Assembly (NCBI RefSeq): GCF_000468035.1
Contig: NZ_KI260545.1
Span: 1 to 64,000 of the forward strand
DNA from: Selenomonas sp. oral taxon 892 str. F0426
Lineage (GTDB): Bacteria; Bacillota; Negativicutes; Selenomonadales; Selenomonadaceae
DNA: 64,000 nt
Reading direction: 5' to 3'
Shown piece after piece: positions 63,428-64,000 of the stretch; positions within the stretch are counted from its first letter, which is position 1; the number at the start of each line of letters is the position of its first letter. Under the pieces are notes generated by a model. The model was given only the letters and a program-made list of their open reading frames with translations, had not been told where the DNA came from and searched no databases. The position numbers and the translations under genes are program-made.

Positions 63428-64000
63428 ATGCACGACTGGAAGAGATATATCGGCGGTGTCATATTCATCCTCGGACTCATGATGCTGCCGCTATGTGCAT
63501 TCGGCAAAGATACTAACGCGCCCGCGCAGGGCATTATCCTCACGGTCGAGGCAAAGCAGGACTACATTCAGCAGCAGATGGATGCGCTCTACTACCCGCC
63601 CGAGGACAAAAAACCTGCGCCGTTCATCGCCCCCGAGGGCTGGGTGTATGAAAAGACAGCCATCGGAAACGTTCCGGTCGAGCGCCTTGTGCCACCGAAC
63701 TCATCTTCTAAGAGCGTCGTATTGCAGCTGCACGGCGGAGCTTATAGGAGTGGACTCACGGATCTCTACCGCACGTTTGCCGTGCGTCAGGCAGAGTATA
63801 CGAACGCGCGCGAGATCTACTGTGTGGAATATCGACACGCACCGCTCCATCGCTATCCGGCTGCACTTGAGGATGCGGCGACAGTCTATCAGGGACTCCT
63901 TGCACGCGGAACCAAACCATCGGACATTATCATCTTTGGCGACTCTGCGGGCGGCAATCTCGCCGTAGAGCTTGCAATCTATCTGCGAGACGAGGGAGTG
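63428..64000 (+). CDS. Alpha/beta hydrolase, hormone-sensitive-lipase/acetylesterase type (partial)
   Basis: Open frame from ATG 63428 to the window edge (191 residues seen). A signal peptide (IGGVIFILGLMMLPLCAFG) directs it outside the cytoplasm. The oxyanion-hole motif QLHGGAY and the nucleophile elbow FGDSAGGNLA place it in the HSL-type esterase group; the catalytic Asp and His lie beyond the edge. Four bases after the small exported protein gene. Ester substrate unknown. Confidence 0.85.
   Translation, partial: MHDWKRYIGGVIFILGLMMLPLCAFGKDTNAPAQGIILTVEAKQDYIQQQMDALYYPPEDKKPAPFIAPEGWVYEKTAIGNVPVERLVPPNSSSKSVVLQLHGGAYRSGLTDLYRTFAVRQAEYTNAREIYCVEYRHAPLHRYPAALEDAATVYQGLLARGTKPSDIIIFGDSAGGNLAVELAIYLRDEGV

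Noticed and set aside
1-64000. CRISPR arrays, tRNA or rRNA genes, or metabolite riboswitches
   Set aside because: No regularly spaced repeats, cloverleaf-like genes or conserved aptamer cores were recognised by eye; a covariance-model scan would be the decisive check.

Overview
The window looks like a chromosomal segment of a Selenomonas-type member of the Negativicutes (a diderm relative of the Firmicutes, probably an oral or gut anaerobe). Firmicute-type housekeeping blocks (rapZ-yvcK-whiA, rnmV-rsmA, tmk beside an Orn/Lys/Arg decarboxylase, a DegS-like kinase) occur beside an outer-membrane polysaccharide export system (Wza/Wzz) and manno-heptose genes, as expected for a low-GC lineage with an LPS outer membrane. 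The genus is an inference from gene content. No rRNA, tRNA or CRISPR array was seen.

Layout. 1-142 is the start of a membrane protein leaving the window. 428-5204 (minus) is a glycolytic operon gap-pgk-tpiA-gpmI with a strong promoter, two intergenic hairpins and an end terminator. 5423-7243 (plus) is a class II aldolase plus mtnA pair, fitting a methylthioadenosine/5'-deoxyadenosine salvage shunt. 7283-12111 (minus) is an AT-rich, translationally coupled trio: DNA methyltransferase, a histidine kinase with two GHKL ATPase modules, and a receiver-domain protein with an unrecognised C-terminal half. An IS30-type transposase remnant lies directly upstream. A second AT-rich gene, an HD plus Hsp90-like ATPase of about 1085 residues, sits at 13715-16972. 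These two loci flank a galE-like gene and interrupt the distal end of the polysaccharide locus. They are the best candidate for an undescribed, possibly anti-phage, system.

12471-42112 (minus) is a Wzx/Wzy-type surface polysaccharide locus read from a near-consensus promoter at 42150-42177. In order of transcription it encodes Wza and Wzz, the WbaP initiating transferase, glycosyltransferases, Wzx, HddA, Wzy, HddC, Gmd, a GDP-sugar reductase/epimerase, a cupin, two left-handed beta-helix acyltransferases and a DegT aminotransferase. A six-gene acyl-decoration block follows (SGNH protein, FkbH-like, MaoC, SDR, ACP, MBOAT), then ManC and a GalE-like epimerase. Together these predict a polymer built from GDP-mannose/GDP-manno-heptose derivatives and decorated with an unusual acyl group made on a carrier protein.

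42192-57591 (almost all minus) is housekeeping: an AEC permease, PHP phosphatase, rsmA, rnmV, a DUF2442 gene, tmk, a decarboxylase, a DegS-like kinase, a minimal soluble chemoreceptor, an exported protein of unknown function, a polysaccharide deacetylase, whiA, yvcK, rapZ and two Cof-type HAD phosphatases. One plus-strand gene, a NosSP-like protein, is embedded at 49524. 57685-64000 is mostly plus: a small membrane protein, a NusG-II domain protein with a Gx-type membrane protein, fumC, a divergent Crp/Fnr regulator facing an RclA/Har-like flavoprotein across a 21-bp palindrome, a small exported protein and a truncated alpha/beta hydrolase.

Two interspersed sequence families stand out: terminator hairpins sharing a GTRYACGAAG-type arm (315-365, 49991-50027, 60522-60569), and a GC-rich double-hairpin repeat at 6096-6152 with an expanded inverted copy at 45469-45645.
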